DNA of 64,000 bases, taken from a virus. A program made the translations under genes and the position numbers. Below are positions 63,885-64,000 of the stretch, one piece after another. Location: the IMG/VR virus record IMGVR_UViG_3300021375_000017, positions 1 to 64,000 of that record, one strand, 5' to 3'. Position 1 is the first letter of the stretch; each line of letters begins with the position of its first letter. The notes under the pieces were generated by a model that saw nothing but the letters and a program-made list of their open reading frames with translations, had not been told where the DNA came from and did not search any database.

Positions 63885-63886
63885 TT

Positions 63887-64000
63887 GTGAAGGTGACTAC
63901 AAAACCAACTGTTCTTCTGGAACAGTTTCCCTATCGGTATATTCAGGTCGGTGTATTAGAAATCAATGGTAAACCTGATTGTAGAATTCAGAAAGTGGAT
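63887..64000 (+). CDS. partial ORF running off the right edge
   Basis: A GTG at 63887 two bases after the preceding stop opens a 38-codon frame (VKVTTKPTVLLEQFPYRYIQ ...) to the window edge without a stop. Coupling to the upstream gene suggests it is real; too short to name. Confidence 0.45.
   Translation, partial: MKVTTKPTVLLEQFPYRYIQVGVLEINGKPDCRIQKVD

Noticed and set aside
1-64000. CRISPR arrays, rRNA genes, insertion sequences
   Set aside because: No regularly spaced repeats, no rRNA-like stretches, and no transposase genes or terminal inverted repeats were seen.

Overview
The window is one continuous stretch of a T4-like myovirus genome, most likely a marine cyanophage. This rests on a nearly complete T4 core in the order typical of cyanomyoviruses: terminase, tail sheath, tail tube, portal, prohead protease, scaffold, major capsid protein, uvsY, uvsW, sigma gp55, gp47, gp46, then clamp, clamp loader, RegA, DNA polymerase, UvsX, helicase, primase and ribonucleotide reductase. 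Interspersed are genes usual in cyanophages: a DUF3110 protein, a CobS/MoxR-type ATPase with a VWA partner, MazG, Hsp20, two Fe(II)/2-oxoglutarate oxygenases and small Sm-like proteins. The DNA is AT-rich by eye, genes are tightly packed with many ATGA or TGATG overlaps, and every gene but one is on the + strand. The host assignment is an inference; no photosystem gene lies in this window.

Layout. 1-3582: end of a glycosyl/methyltransferase and virion-associated proteins of unknown function. 3585-16317: packaging, tail and head genes (gp17, 18, 19, 20, 67-like, 21, 22, 23, gp3-like, uvsY), most behind T4-type late promoters (NATAAATA). 16350-22478: uvsW, an Sm-like protein, gp55, gp47, DUF3110, gp46 and a GIY-YIG endonuclease. 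22501-26386: VWA metallo-protein, CobS-like ATPase, DUF3310. 26383-34073: clamp, clamp loader, RegA, an unusual SF2 helicase, Hsp20 and more Sm-like proteins. 34070-46012: polymerase, UvsX, gp41, MazG, a CmoA-like enzyme, asparagine synthetase and a cytosine-5 methyltransferase. 46062-53510: virion or accessory proteins, including an HNH protein and a nucleotidyltransferase. 53517-64000: primase, NrdA, NrdB, homing endonucleases, a secreted lysozyme-like and a secreted metalloprotease-like protein, three tRNAs and many small genes.

The main discovery is that three essential genes are each broken in two by a naturally split intein, with a free-standing homing endonuclease gene in the gap. Terminase large subunit (gp17): N-half 3585-4466, GIY-YIG 4498-5067, C-half 5060-6244. 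Recombinase UvsX: N-half 37300-38217, HNH 38260-38931, C-half 38891-39367. Replicative helicase gp41: N-half 39859-40491, HNH on the minus strand 40475-41143, C-half 41178-42353. In each case the N-half ends in an intein N-fragment starting with Cys, and the C-half begins with an intein C-fragment ending in His-Asn followed by Cys, Ser or Thr. Joining the exteins restores a family-length protein (about 556, 336 and 459 residues). Packaging, recombination and replication would therefore all depend on protein trans-splicing. The gp41 N-intein is only 16 residues, and that intein interrupts the P-loop itself. Further GIY-YIG genes sit next to gp46, gp43/uvsX and nrdB, so the genome is heavily colonised by homing endonucleases.

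Regulation is readable. T4-like late promoters precede structural genes and several endonuclease genes. Strong sigma70-like promoters with exact 17-bp spacers (TTGACA/TATAAT or close) precede early-type genes. Two of these are fused into intrinsic terminators, so that the T-tract is the promoter spacer.
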